Source of the DNA: Anaerolineae bacterium
GTDB taxonomy: Bacteria > Chloroflexota > Anaerolineae > 4572-78 > J111
Assembly: GCA_020433805.1 (NCBI GenBank)
Contig: JAGRBZ010000049.1
Coordinates: 1-32,069, forward strand
Direction: 5' to 3'
Length of the DNA stretch: 32,069 nucleotides
Part shown: one piece after another, positions 7,452 through 14,792 of the stretch
Layout of the letters: each line of letters begins with the position of its first letter
Numbering within the stretch: position 1 is the first letter of the stretch
Translations under genes and position numbers: made by a program
The notes under the pieces: generated by a model
Told to the model about the DNA's origin: nothing
What the model saw: only the letters and a program-made list of their open reading frames with translations
The model's database searches: none

Positions 7452-8223
7452 AGCCGCAACGTACCTGATGCAAGCGCGCTTAACCCCCCGGCGCTTGCTT
7501 GATTGGTCTGACGATACCCGACCGGAAAATTTCATAGAAGCCTATGGTGTGCAAGATCTGTTTGTTGAGCGGCTGTTGGCTCATTACGGTGGGCGAACCG
7601 TGGGCTACAAAATTGCCTGCACGAACGAAGCTGCTCAGCGCGATCTGCATGTCGATGGCCCGTTTTCAGGGCGACTGCTATCGGAGTTTGTTTATGATAG
7701 TCCGGCTCAACTCGATCCGGACGATTTTTTCATCCGCGTGATCGAGCCGGAGTATGGCGTTGAGTTGGGACAGGATTTGCCGCCGAGATCGACACCGTAC
7801 AGCCGCCAAGAGGTGGCCGACGCGGTGGGAGCCATCATGCCGACCATTGAGATTGTTGACAGCCGCTTTGAGCCGTGGACGACAATGGGCGCTATCACGT
7901 TGATTGCCGACCAGGCCGTTCATGGAGCCTGGGTTATCGGCGAACGGGTGACAAATTGGCGGGATTTCGATTTGGCGACGCAGGAGATTAGTCTGTGGGT
8001 CGATGGCGAACTGAACCAGACCGGCAGCGGCGCGGCGGTGCTTGGTCATCCATTCAATTCGTTGACGTGGTTGGTCAATGCCTTGTCCGACAAGGGCGAG
8101 GGTCTCAAAGCCGGTGATCTGGTAACGACCGGCATCTGTGTCGATAAGATCTACTACGCCAACCCCGGCGAGGTCATCAAAGCCGATTTCGGGCCGATTG
8201 GCTCGGTTACGGTGTCGTTTTAG
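7435..8223 (+). CDS. 2-keto-4-pentenoate hydratase-like protein (MhpD/FAH superfamily)
   Basis: This roughly 262-residue protein belongs to the fumarylacetoacetate-hydrolase superfamily, hydratase branch, whose members hydrate 2-hydroxypenta-2,4-dienoates in aromatic ring degradation. Visible family features are VGYKIACTNEAAQRDL near the N-terminus, the DGPFSGRLLSEFVY segment, metal ligands in IEPEYGVELG, and the C-terminal TGSGAAVLGHPFNSLTWL with VTTGICVDKIYY. I chose the ATG at 7435 (MNKITKA) because it aligns with family starts; another in-frame ATG lies at 7408. It overlaps the Fur-family gene by 17 bp, so the two are probably co-translated, an unexpected pairing. Its 3' end overlaps the convergent ATPase gene by 17 bp. 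The true substrate is unknown. Confidence 0.88.
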   Translation: MNKITKAATYLMQARLTPRRLLDWSDDTRPENFIEAYGVQDLFVERLLAHYGGRTVGYKIACTNEAAQRDLHVDGPFSGRLLSEFVYDSPAQLDPDDFFIRVIEPEYGVELGQDLPPRSTPYSRQEVADAVGAIMPTIEIVDSRFEPWTTMGAITLIADQAVHGAWVIGERVTNWRDFDLATQEISLWVDGELNQTGSGAAVLGHPFNSLTWLVNALSDKGEGLKAGDLVTTGICVDKIYYANPGEVIKADFGPIGSVTVSF

Positions 8224-9028
8224 AGCCGGAATGGTGATCGTTTTTGTGAAAAGCCAGCGAGTGCGGCCGCTCAAGACCGTGCGCTTCCATCAGCGGCGAG
8301 TCGCTCATCACCTGTTTGGGATCGCCATCGGCGATGAATTGCCCCTCGTCGAGCAGCAGGACCCGATCACACACCTCTAAAATAAATTCCAAATCATGGG
8401 AAGATACAATAAAGGCCTGGTCGGAGGCTTTCAAGAAGTTAATCAGCCGTCGCCGCGAGCGAATATCGAGGTTGGCGCTCGGCTCATCGTAGATGATGAG
8501 TTGGGGCTGCATCGCCAAAATACCGGCGATGGCGACCATGCGGCGCTCGCCGCCGGAGAGGTGGTGCGGGGGGCGATCCGCAAAAGCGAGCGTGCCGGTG
8601 GAGGTCAGGACTTCATTGACGCGGTCTTCGACTTCAGCCGGAGAAAGCCCTAAGTTTTGAGGGCCAAAGGCAACATCATCCCAGACGGTCGGGCTAAAAA
8701 GCTGGTCAGTCGAGTTTTGGAAGACCATGCCGATTTCAGGCCGGAAGTCGCGATGCTTCACCGGCTTGCCAAATAGCACAATCTCGCCGGCCTGCGGCTT
8801 CTGCACGCCACAGATCGACATGAAAAAGGTGGTTTTTCCGGCTCCATTGGGGCCGATCAGTCCCACACGCTCCTTGGGCTTAATGGTCACGTTGATGTCT
8901 TTGAGGACGTCGGCTTTGTCGGTGTACGAAAACCGCAGCCCGGTAACGGTCAGCGCCGGTTCGGGCTGTTTGATAGCGTGATGGTGATAACCGTTCGTGT
9001 AGGTATTTGCCTCGGTTTGCGGTTTCAT
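8207..9028 (-). CDS. cbiO: ECF-type nickel/cobalt transporter ATPase (CbiO/NikO)
   Basis: This 273-residue ABC ATPase powers a group I energy-coupling-factor importer. Walker A is GPNGAGKTT (59-67), the Q-loop glutamine is in MVFQN (101-105), the signature is LSGGE (157-161), Walker B leads into IIYDEPSANLD (178-188), and the switch histidine is in SSHDLEF. About 20 residues precede the core, including a small HHH cluster. It is the last gene of the importer operon, three bases after the T-component gene. Its final 17 bp lie opposite the end of the hydratase gene, so the two transcripts converge with overlapping coding ends. Confidence 0.95.
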   Translation of the reverse strand: MKPQTEANTYTNGYHHHAIKQPEPALTVTGLRFSYTDKADVLKDINVTIKPKERVGLIGPNGAGKTTFFMSICGVQKPQAGEIVLFGKPVKHRDFRPEIGMVFQNSTDQLFSPTVWDDVAFGPQNLGLSPAEVEDRVNEVLTSTGTLAFADRPPHHLSGGERRMVAIAGILAMQPQLIIYDEPSANLDIRSRRRLINFLKASDQAFIVSSHDLEFILEVCDRVLLLDEGQFIADGDPKQVMSDSPLMEAHGLERPHSLAFHKNDHHSGSKTTP

Positions 9029-9031
9029 TCT

Positions 9032-9811
9032 TTATCCTCCAATTACACCACGTAAAAAAAGTTCGGCCAGTACGAACCCCACCGCCACAACGATAACGCC
9101 CGTCATCGCCATAATGTCAGCCGTGCCGGCTTTGAATTCTTCATAAGAAATCTTTGCCCGACCGTAGCCGCGCAAAATCATTGCCTGATAGACCCGTTCC
9201 GAGCGTTCGTAGCTGCGGACCAGCAGGCTACCGGCCAGAGTCGCCAGCGAATTAAGCGTGCGTTTGTTGAAGCCGTGCGCTCGAAATCCGCGCAGGCGCA
9301 TAGCGGTCTGCATTTTGGTGAGATCGTTGGCGACTTCATATATATAGCGGTAGCTGAGCAGCATCATATCGGCCAAAATCGGCGACAGGCCCAGGGAGCG
9401 CGTTGCTTTGATGGTCTTGAGAAACGGCGCTGTGCCAAAGAGAACAATGCTCAAGGTCAGAATGCAGACAAATTTTACAAAGATGAGCAGAAACGCCAGC
9501 AGCCCTTCCTGCCGCACGGCCAACGGTCCCAGCGAAACAAGAATGGTCGTGCCGGAGAAAAGGGGTAGCACGACGGCCAAGGCCAGCACAAAAATGCCGG
9601 GGTAGCGCAGGCGGCTAACCAAAAAGGGAAAAGGCAGGCGGGATATGGCAAAGATGATGGCCGTAACCACGATCATCGCCGGGAGAACGCGCAAATCTTG
9701 AATGAAGGCAAATGCAAAAATAAGTGCGGCTAGCCCGATGAGCTTTTGCCGCACGCCCCAACGATGCACCGGCGAGTCTAATTTAGCATAGGTTTCGAGA
9801 CCGATATCCAT
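9032..9811 (-). CDS. cbiQ: ECF-type nickel/cobalt transporter T component (CbiQ/NikQ)
   Basis: This 259-residue polytopic membrane protein is the transmembrane coupling subunit between the ATPase and the metal-binding S component. It has about five hydrophobic segments. Two short arginine-glycine helices typical of EcfT coupling sites are visible: MRLRGFRAHG and MILRGYGRAK. SPVHRWGVRQKLIG near the N-terminus is also typical of the CbiQ family. It lies between the M gene (10-base gap) and the ATPase gene (3-base gap), which supports one polycistronic transcript. Confidence 0.93.
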   Translation of the reverse strand: MDIGLETYAKLDSPVHRWGVRQKLIGLAALIFAFAFIQDLRVLPAMIVVTAIIFAISRLPFPFLVSRLRYPGIFVLALAVVLPLFSGTTILVSLGPLAVRQEGLLAFLLIFVKFVCILTLSIVLFGTAPFLKTIKATRSLGLSPILADMMLLSYRYIYEVANDLTKMQTAMRLRGFRAHGFNKRTLNSLATLAGSLLVRSYERSERVYQAMILRGYGRAKISYEEFKAGTADIMAMTGVIVVAVGFVLAELFLRGVIGG

Positions 9812-9821
9812 GCGTGTTTCC

Positions 9822-10496
9822 TTAACTGCTGGCTACTGCCGCTTTTTGGGTCGATGCGCCTTCGAGCAGTTCCGGTTTAACGCGCATGAGGAATACCACC
9901 AGCATCGCGGTAAAAATACCTTCGATAATCGCCAGCGGCATATGAGCCACAATCAAAGCCGTGATGCTGGCCCGCTCGGCGGCGACATCAATGTTACCGG
10001 GGATGGTGGTGATCAAAATAGTGAAAGCAATGGCCGCGGCCAGTGCCAGCCCTATGCTTCCGGCCAGAAAACCAAAGACACCCGTCCAAAGCTGGCTGTC
10101 TTGCAGATTAAAGCGGGTTCGCAGTTGAAAGATGCCGTAAGCCAGCAGAGCCGGAATGCCCATCATTGCGGCGTTAACGCCTAAGGTGGTTAACCCGCCG
10201 TGCTGGAACATGATCGCTTGAAAAAAGAGGCCGATGAGTATCGCCGGGAAAGCATAAAAGCCAAGTACTGTACCGAGCAGTCCGTTTAAAATGAGATGAA
10301 CGCTGGTCGGCGGTACCGGGATGTGAATCCAAGAAGCGACGAAGAAGGCCGAAGTCAGCAGCGCCGCTTTCGGAATACCGGCCTGGGGGTCTTCTTGCTG
10401 ATTGATTTTACGCAGCGAATACCAGGTGGCTCCGGCCGTAACGGCATAGCCGGCCGCGGCTACAGACAAAGGTACAATACCATCGGGAATGTGCAT
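9822..10496 (-). CDS. cbiM: ECF-type nickel/cobalt transporter substrate-binding S component (CbiM/NikM)
   Basis: This 224-residue membrane protein begins MHIPDG, the defining N-terminus of CbiM/NikM, in which the amino terminus and early histidine directly coordinate Ni2+ or Co2+. Additional family motifs are HIPVPPTSVHL and FFQAIMFQHGGLTTLGVNA. A string of hydrophobic helices completes the fold. The start codon overlaps the stop of the preceding L-type gene as TAATG, which indicates translational coupling. The metal is Ni or Co; the partner lipoprotein-like L component rather than CbiN favours nickel. Confidence 0.95.
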   Translation of the reverse strand: MHIPDGIVPLSVAAAGYAVTAGATWYSLRKINQQEDPQAGIPKAALLTSAFFVASWIHIPVPPTSVHLILNGLLGTVLGFYAFPAILIGLFFQAIMFQHGGLTTLGVNAAMMGIPALLAYGIFQLRTRFNLQDSQLWTGVFGFLAGSIGLALAAAIAFTILITTIPGNIDVAAERASITALIVAHMPLAIIEGIFTAMLVVFLMRVKPELLEGASTQKAAVASS

Positions 10497-11254
10497 TAGT
10501 TAGCCCTCTTGCTTTGAAAATAGAGCGCCGTGCCGACAAAACCCCAAATGACACTGGCACTCATCAATAGAATTTGCGAAACGGTAAATCCACCCGTACC
10601 GCTTGAACTGGTGCTCTGTGAAACCACAATACGGCGCGAGGTCGGTTGTTCGGCAGCAGCCGACTCCTCAGCCGTTGATGACTCGGCTGTGTCTACCTGG
10701 CTTTCCGTAGCGCCAACGACTTCCGGTGCTTCAGCCGCAGTTGGCTCATCCATAGTCGATGCCTCATCGTGATCCATTGCCATCATGTTATGCTGCATCT
10801 CGTCCTGTGTTTCTTCGGCAGCGGTATCAGACGCTTCCTGGGCCGGTGCGGCGGCAGTGTCTACCACGGTTTCAGAGGCACTTTCATCGCTATTAGCCTC
10901 AAGTGCAGGCGGTTCAAAAATTTCTTCGATGTTAATATGAACGATGTCACCGTGGCCGGCCACGCGGAACTGAACGTCCCATTGCCCGACTTGGTCGGGA
11001 GCGAAGGCAAAGCGACCGTTTTCATCGGCTTTGGCGGTGAGCCACGGGGTGGCGGGATCGGCGGGGGCGTAGATGGTCACCTGGGCATTGGCTAGCGCTT
11101 CGCCGTTATCAAAGAGCGCTTCAAACTCTAACTCACCTGTTGTTTCATTGACGGTATAGTTGATAACGACTCCGTGGGCATACGCCACACCTGCCAAAGC
11201 CAGCATAAACGAAAAAGATAACAGAAAGATTAAAAATAGCTTTCGAGTGTTCAT
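10496..11254 (-). CDS. NikL-like accessory protein of the nickel/cobalt importer
   Basis: This is a 252-residue exported, membrane-anchored protein. A signal peptide of about 26 residues ends at AYAHG. It precedes a beta-sandwich-like domain (VNETTGELEFEALFDNGEALANAQVTIY..., then ENGRFAFAPDQVGQWDVQFRVAGHGD) resembling NikL/CbiL-type accessory proteins of ECF nickel systems. An acidic low-complexity stretch follows that contains a Met/His patch, EMQHNMMAMDHDEAS, a plausible metal-scavenging segment. The protein ends in a transmembrane helix (ILLMSASVIWGFVGTALYF) and short basic tail. It is the first gene of the operon, behind the promoter at 11428-11456. The NikL assignment rests on domain appearance and position. 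Confidence 0.78.
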   Translation of the reverse strand: MNTRKLFLIFLLSFSFMLALAGVAYAHGVVINYTVNETTGELEFEALFDNGEALANAQVTIYAPADPATPWLTAKADENGRFAFAPDQVGQWDVQFRVAGHGDIVHINIEEIFEPPALEANSDESASETVVDTAAAPAQEASDTAAEETQDEMQHNMMAMDHDEASTMDEPTAAEAPEVVGATESQVDTAESSTAEESAAAEQPTSRRIVVSQSTSSSGTGGFTVSQILLMSASVIWGFVGTALYFQSKRAN

Positions 11255-11343
11255 CTTTTGTCGAACCTTTGTCTGTAAAATGGTAAAGTAAGAAGATAAA
11301 TGTCGAAAAGTGACAGCCGCAGGTTACAGTGGTCAAATGATGA

Positions 11344-11356
11344 AGTGACAGTCACT
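11344..11356. promoter_or_regulatory. Candidate operator palindrome in the importer leader
   Basis: AGTGACAGTCACT is a perfect 13-base odd palindrome in the roughly 170-base untranslated leader of the importer operon, downstream of its promoter. A half copy, AGTGACAG, recurs near 11305-11312. It could bind a metal-responsive regulator. It does not match the NikR consensus and is unlike the dyad in front of the Fur-family gene. Confidence 0.35.
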
Positions 11357-11427
11357 CTTGATGTAAGTTTAGTTAATTGTAATGGAGACTGTTTGTAAAT
11401 TAACGTAATTGATAATTTTCGCCCGTT

Positions 11428-11456
11428 ATTATACCAGTTGGGTAATAATTGCTCAA
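11428..11456 (-). promoter_or_regulatory. Sigma70-type promoter of the nickel/cobalt importer operon
   Basis: On the minus strand a -35 box, TTGAGC (11456-11451), is followed by a 17-base spacer and a perfect TATAAT (11433-11428). TGG immediately before the latter makes it an extended -10. Transcription would start near 11421, giving a leader of about 170 bases before the NikL-like ATG at 11254. Confidence 0.7.
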
Positions 11457-11470
11457 ATGGATAAAACCTT

Positions 11471-11648
11471 TGAGTTTGTTGGAGTTGATAGAGTTGGGAG
11501 TTGATGGAGTTCGTGGAGTTATGGAGTTGAGAGTTAGAGAGTTTGTTGAGTAAGTTCTAAAATTATCTAGCTCAATTCTACGAACTCTACAAACTCTACG
11601 AACCCCAAAAACTCTACAAACTCCAAAAACTCTACAAACTCTACCAAC
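11471..11648. repeat. Opposed degenerate word arrays (GAGTT / AACTC)
   Basis: About 80 bases (11471-11551) consist of loosely repeated words such as GGAGTTGATA and GAGTTTGTT, spaced about 7-10 bases. After a short spacer, 11572-11649 consists of the complementary words AACTCTAC, AACTCCAAA and AACTCTACAA. The two halves can pair as one long imperfect hairpin. The array fills the gap between the stop codon of the four-repeat secreted protein and the importer promoter. Unit length and spacing are too irregular for a CRISPR. It resembles the short tandemly repeated sequences known from filamentous cyanobacteria. Confidence 0.85.
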
Positions 11649-14603
11649 TTATTCGCCGTAGTAACAGTGCCCTTCCCCGGTATGGCCCAGCGTTGACAGG
11701 CTATCGACCAGCTTCTGGTATTCCTCTGGCGGCAAGGAAAGGGATAAGGAAGATAAATCGATTTCCATACTGTCAGTATGAGATAGCATACTGAAGATTA
11801 TAAAACCCGGTGCATCGACGTTGAGGCCGTCATCTTTCGGTAGGTTGCCGTCGCCGAAGATGTGATCGAAGTGGAAGGTCATCTCCTGGTCAGCGGTACC
11901 GTTGGCCGGAACGATGCCTTTTCGTTCGTCGCCGACAAACTCACCGCAGAAATTTTCATAGCTGTCATCAATCTTAATAGTGAAGTTGATGGTTTGGAAA
12001 TTGTTGATCGCCGTACCGACCATCATCAGCGAGTAGCCGGCCATGTCGCCTTCCTCAGCCGGGACCATATTCCAGGACAGGGCATTGTATTGACCCGCCG
12101 GTACAATTAAGTCGTCAATAAAAATAAGGGCGGCGTTCTCATCCCCTTTAGCCAAATCGATGACATAGCTGCCGGGTAGCGACACTGCGACTTCGGCGTC
12201 AGGTATATCGCCGGTATCGGAATCATAGGGTGGGTTGGTTTGGTAGGCGGTAATATCGGCCAGGTTGACAAGGAGTTGATCGAACGTGATGTGCCAGAAA
12301 TCTTTGGAGGTGAAGCCCTGGCGGACAAAATCTTCGCCGTTGGCGGTGAATTGCAGCGTGCCGGTTTCGCCGTAAAAACAGTGGCCCTCGCCGGTGTGGC
12401 CGAGCGTCGGTAGCATATCGATCAACTGCTGGTACTGGTCGTCGGGTAACGCTTCTGACAGCGCCGCCAGGTCGGTGTTAATTTGGCCCTCGTCGGCCAT
12501 AGCGGCGAAGGGTGCAAAACCGGGCGCATCGACGTTGAGGCCGTCATCTTCGGGTAGGCTGCCATCGCCAAAGATGTGGTCGAAGTGAAAGGTCATCTCG
12601 ATGTCCGAAGTTTGGCCGGGTTGGACGATGCCTTTGCGCTCGTCACCAACAAACTCGCCACACAGGTTGTTATAGCTGTCTTCGATGCCGATGTTGAAGG
12701 GGAGCGTCTCGCCATCTTTTTCAGCCGTGCCGGACAGCCATAGTGAGTAGCCGGCCATATCTCCACTGGGTGCCGGAACCATTTGCCACGAGAGGGCATT
12801 ATACTGGCCGACCGGAGCGACCGTCGTGGCAACAGCAATCGGCGCGGCGGTGTCATCGCCTTCGGCCAGATCGACCACGACATTGCCCGGTAGCTCGACC
12901 GTTTGCTGCGCTATCAAGCCGGTTCCACTGCCCGGCTCAAAGGGGGGATTAGTTTGGTAAGCGGTGATGTCGGCCAGATTGACACGGACCTGATCGAAGG
13001 TGATGGCCCAGCCGTCTTTCGAGGTAAAGCCTTCGCGAATGAAATCCTCGCTGTTGGCGGTGAATTGCAGGCTGCCGAGTTCCTCATACGCGCAGTGGCC
13101 TTCGCCGGTGTGGCCCAGCGACGGTAAAACATCGACAAGCATCTGATACTCTTCTTCCGGCAGCGCTTCAGATAGTGCGGTCAAATCCGTGTCGACCGTG
13201 CCGTTTTGCGCCACACCGGCGAAGGGCGCGAAGCCGGGGGCGTCGACGTTGAGACCGTCATTTTCCGGCAGGTCGCCATCGCCAAAAATATGATCAAAAT
13301 GGAAGGTCATCTCCACAGCGGCGGTGCCGCCGGGCTGAACGATGCCCTTGCGCTCGTCACCGACAAACTCGCCGCAGGTATTGCTATAGCCGCGTTCGAT
13401 GCCGATGTTAAAGGCAATCGACTCGTCGTCTTTGGCCGCGTTTCCGACCAGCATCAGTGCGTAACCGGCCATCTCACCTTCGGTGGCGGGCACCATGTTC
13501 CATGATAAGGCGTTGTACTGGCCTTCCGGCACCGTTGTTTGGGCGACAAAGATGGGCGCGGCGCTGTCATCGCCTTCGGCTAAATCGACCAGAAATGTAC
13601 CGTCCAGGCCAACGGCCAACTGCGGATCGAATTCGGTCGCGCCCGGCTCAAAAGGAGGGTTAGTTTGATAGGCAGTGATGTCGGCCAGATTGACCAACAC
13701 TTGATCGAAGGTGATAGCCCAACCGTCTTTGGAGGTAAAGCCTTGACGCACAAAATCTTCGCCGTTGGCAGTAAATTCCAGCGTGCTAAGTTCTTCGTAC
13801 TCGCAGTGGCCCTCGCCGGTGTGGCCCAGCGACGGCAGGATATCGACCAGCATCTGGTATTCATCCTCCGGCAGCGAGTCAGCCATGGCGGTTAGGTCGG
13901 TTTCCAGCGTGCCGCTGTCGGCCAAGGCGGCGAAAGGCGCGAAGCCGGGGGCATCGACATTGAGACCGTCATCTTCCGGCAGTTCGCCATCGCCAAAGAT
14001 GTGGTCGAAGTGGAAGGTCAATTCGACATCGGCGGTCCCGCCGGGCTGAACGATTCCTTTGCGCTCGTCGCCGACGAACTCGCCGCAGACGTTGCCGTAG
14101 CCGCGTTCGACGCCGATAGTGAAGTCAATCGACTCGCCATCTTTCTCCGCTTTACCGACCATCTGCAAAGCATAACCGATCATTTCGCCTTCCGGTGCAG
14201 GCACCATGTTCCAGGAAAGGGCGTTGTATTGCCCGGTAGGAGCGGGCGTCTCGCCGACAACGATCGGCGCAGCGCTTTCATCGCCCGCAACCAGATCGAC
14301 AATGTGACCGCCCGGCAGGCTGACGGCGGCTTGGGGAAGAAAGTCATTTTCGCCCGGCTCGAAGGGTGGATCAGTTTTGTAAGCGGTGATGTCGGTTAGG
14401 TGAACCAGCACCTGATCGAAGGTGATGGCCCAGCCGTCTTTAGAAGTGAAGCCTTCGCGGATGAAATCTTCACCGTTGGCTGTAAATTGGAGCGTGCCGC
14501 TCTCCTCAGGCGTTTGGGCTTTTGTTGGGGTTCCATAGCTCAGCAGTCCAAGAGAGAGCACTAACAGAAAAATTCCTCTGACTATCGTCCTGTTTCTCAA
14601 CAT
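11649..14603 (-). CDS. Secreted protein of four tandem 237-residue repeats, unknown domain
   Basis: I do not recognise the domain. The 984-residue product has a signal peptide (about 1-29, cleavage after TPTKA) followed by four consecutive copies of one domain, near residues 37-273, 274-510, 511-747 and 748-984. Each begins with a strand like TLQFTANGEDF and GFTSKDGWAITFDQ, continues through DITAYQTNPPFEPG and GQYNALSWNMVPA, then has CGEFVGDERKGIV and FHFDHIFGDG, and ends with LGHTGEGHC. Two cysteines sit at the same place in every copy, so one disulfide per domain is likely. The conserved His/Asp-rich FHFDHIFGDG and GHTGEGHC could bind metal. There is no membrane anchor at the C-terminus. 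It is transcribed alone from its own strong promoter, directly upstream of the nickel/cobalt importer in the same orientation. A role in extracellular metal capture is a guess. Confidence 0.9.
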   Translation of the reverse strand: MLRNRTIVRGIFLLVLSLGLLSYGTPTKAQTPEESGTLQFTANGEDFIREGFTSKDGWAITFDQVLVHLTDITAYKTDPPFEPGENDFLPQAAVSLPGGHIVDLVAGDESAAPIVVGETPAPTGQYNALSWNMVPAPEGEMIGYALQMVGKAEKDGESIDFTIGVERGYGNVCGEFVGDERKGIVQPGGTADVELTFHFDHIFGDGELPEDDGLNVDAPGFAPFAALADSGTLETDLTAMADSLPEDEYQMLVDILPSLGHTGEGHCEYEELSTLEFTANGEDFVRQGFTSKDGWAITFDQVLVNLADITAYQTNPPFEPGATEFDPQLAVGLDGTFLVDLAEGDDSAAPIFVAQTTVPEGQYNALSWNMVPATEGEMAGYALMLVGNAAKDDESIAFNIGIERGYSNTCGEFVGDERKGIVQPGGTAAVEMTFHFDHIFGDGDLPENDGLNVDAPGFAPFAGVAQNGTVDTDLTALSEALPEEEYQMLVDVLPSLGHTGEGHCAYEELGSLQFTANSEDFIREGFTSKDGWAITFDQVRVNLADITAYQTNPPFEPGSGTGLIAQQTVELPGNVVVDLAEGDDTAAPIAVATTVAPVGQYNALSWQMVPAPSGDMAGYSLWLSGTAEKDGETLPFNIGIEDSYNNLCGEFVGDERKGIVQPGQTSDIEMTFHFDHIFGDGSLPEDDGLNVDAPGFAPFAAMADEGQINTDLAALSEALPDDQYQQLIDMLPTLGHTGEGHCFYGETGTLQFTANGEDFVRQGFTSKDFWHITFDQLLVNLADITAYQTNPPYDSDTGDIPDAEVAVSLPGSYVIDLAKGDENAALIFIDDLIVPAGQYNALSWNMVPAEEGDMAGYSLMMVGTAINNFQTINFTIKIDDSYENFCGEFVGDERKGIVPANGTADQEMTFHFDHIFGDGNLPKDDGLNVDAPGFIIFSMLSHTDSMEIDLSSLSLSLPPEEYQKLVDSLSTLGHTGEGHCYYGE

Positions 14604-14690
14604 TTCCTCCTTGGTTTAGAAAATACTGGGTAATGCGGGGAGATAAGCGCCTGTAGTTGATTACTGTCGCGAATAATTGCAACTGGGGGT

Positions 14691-14718
14691 ATTATATACT
14701 GCACCGGTTTACTGTCAA
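14691..14718 (-). promoter_or_regulatory. Consensus promoter of the four-repeat protein
   Basis: On the minus strand a perfect TTGACA (14718-14713), a 16-base spacer and a perfect TATAAT (14696-14691) lie about 90 bases before the ATG at 14603. That ATG is preceded by a full AAGGAGG ribosome-binding site. Matching both hexamers exactly suggests strong constitutive expression. It is divergent from the phosphatase promoter starting at 14757. Confidence 0.8.
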
Positions 14719-14756
14719 TTAGGGGGAATTACCTTTAAAACAGGTATAAAGTTTGA

Positions 14757-14786
14757 TTGTCTTTCCCTTGCGATACAGGTTATAAT
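14757..14786 (+). promoter_or_regulatory. Promoter placed for a leaderless phosphatase transcript
   Basis: A perfect TATAAT lies at 14781-14786, with TTGTCT (14757-14762) 18 bases upstream. The expected transcription start, 6-8 bases after the -10, coincides with the ATG at 14793. No ribosome-binding site is visible before that ATG. This spacing is what leaderless mRNAs show. Confidence 0.55.
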
Positions 14787-14792
14787 GGTCGC

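Noticed and set aside
11255..11430. Cobalamin or NiCo riboswitch in the importer leader
   Set aside because: The leader has CCACTG and ACCTGC fragments on the minus strand, but the B12-box consensus and the required stem order are not present.
11471..11648. CRISPR-like array of short repeats
   Set aside because: Units are only 7-10 bases, degenerate, without unique spacers of constant length, and the second half is the reverse complement of the first. No cas gene is nearby.
13206..13668. Plus-strand frames recurring inside the four-repeat gene
   Set aside because: They recur once per repeat because the DNA repeats; they are antisense shadows of the secreted protein.
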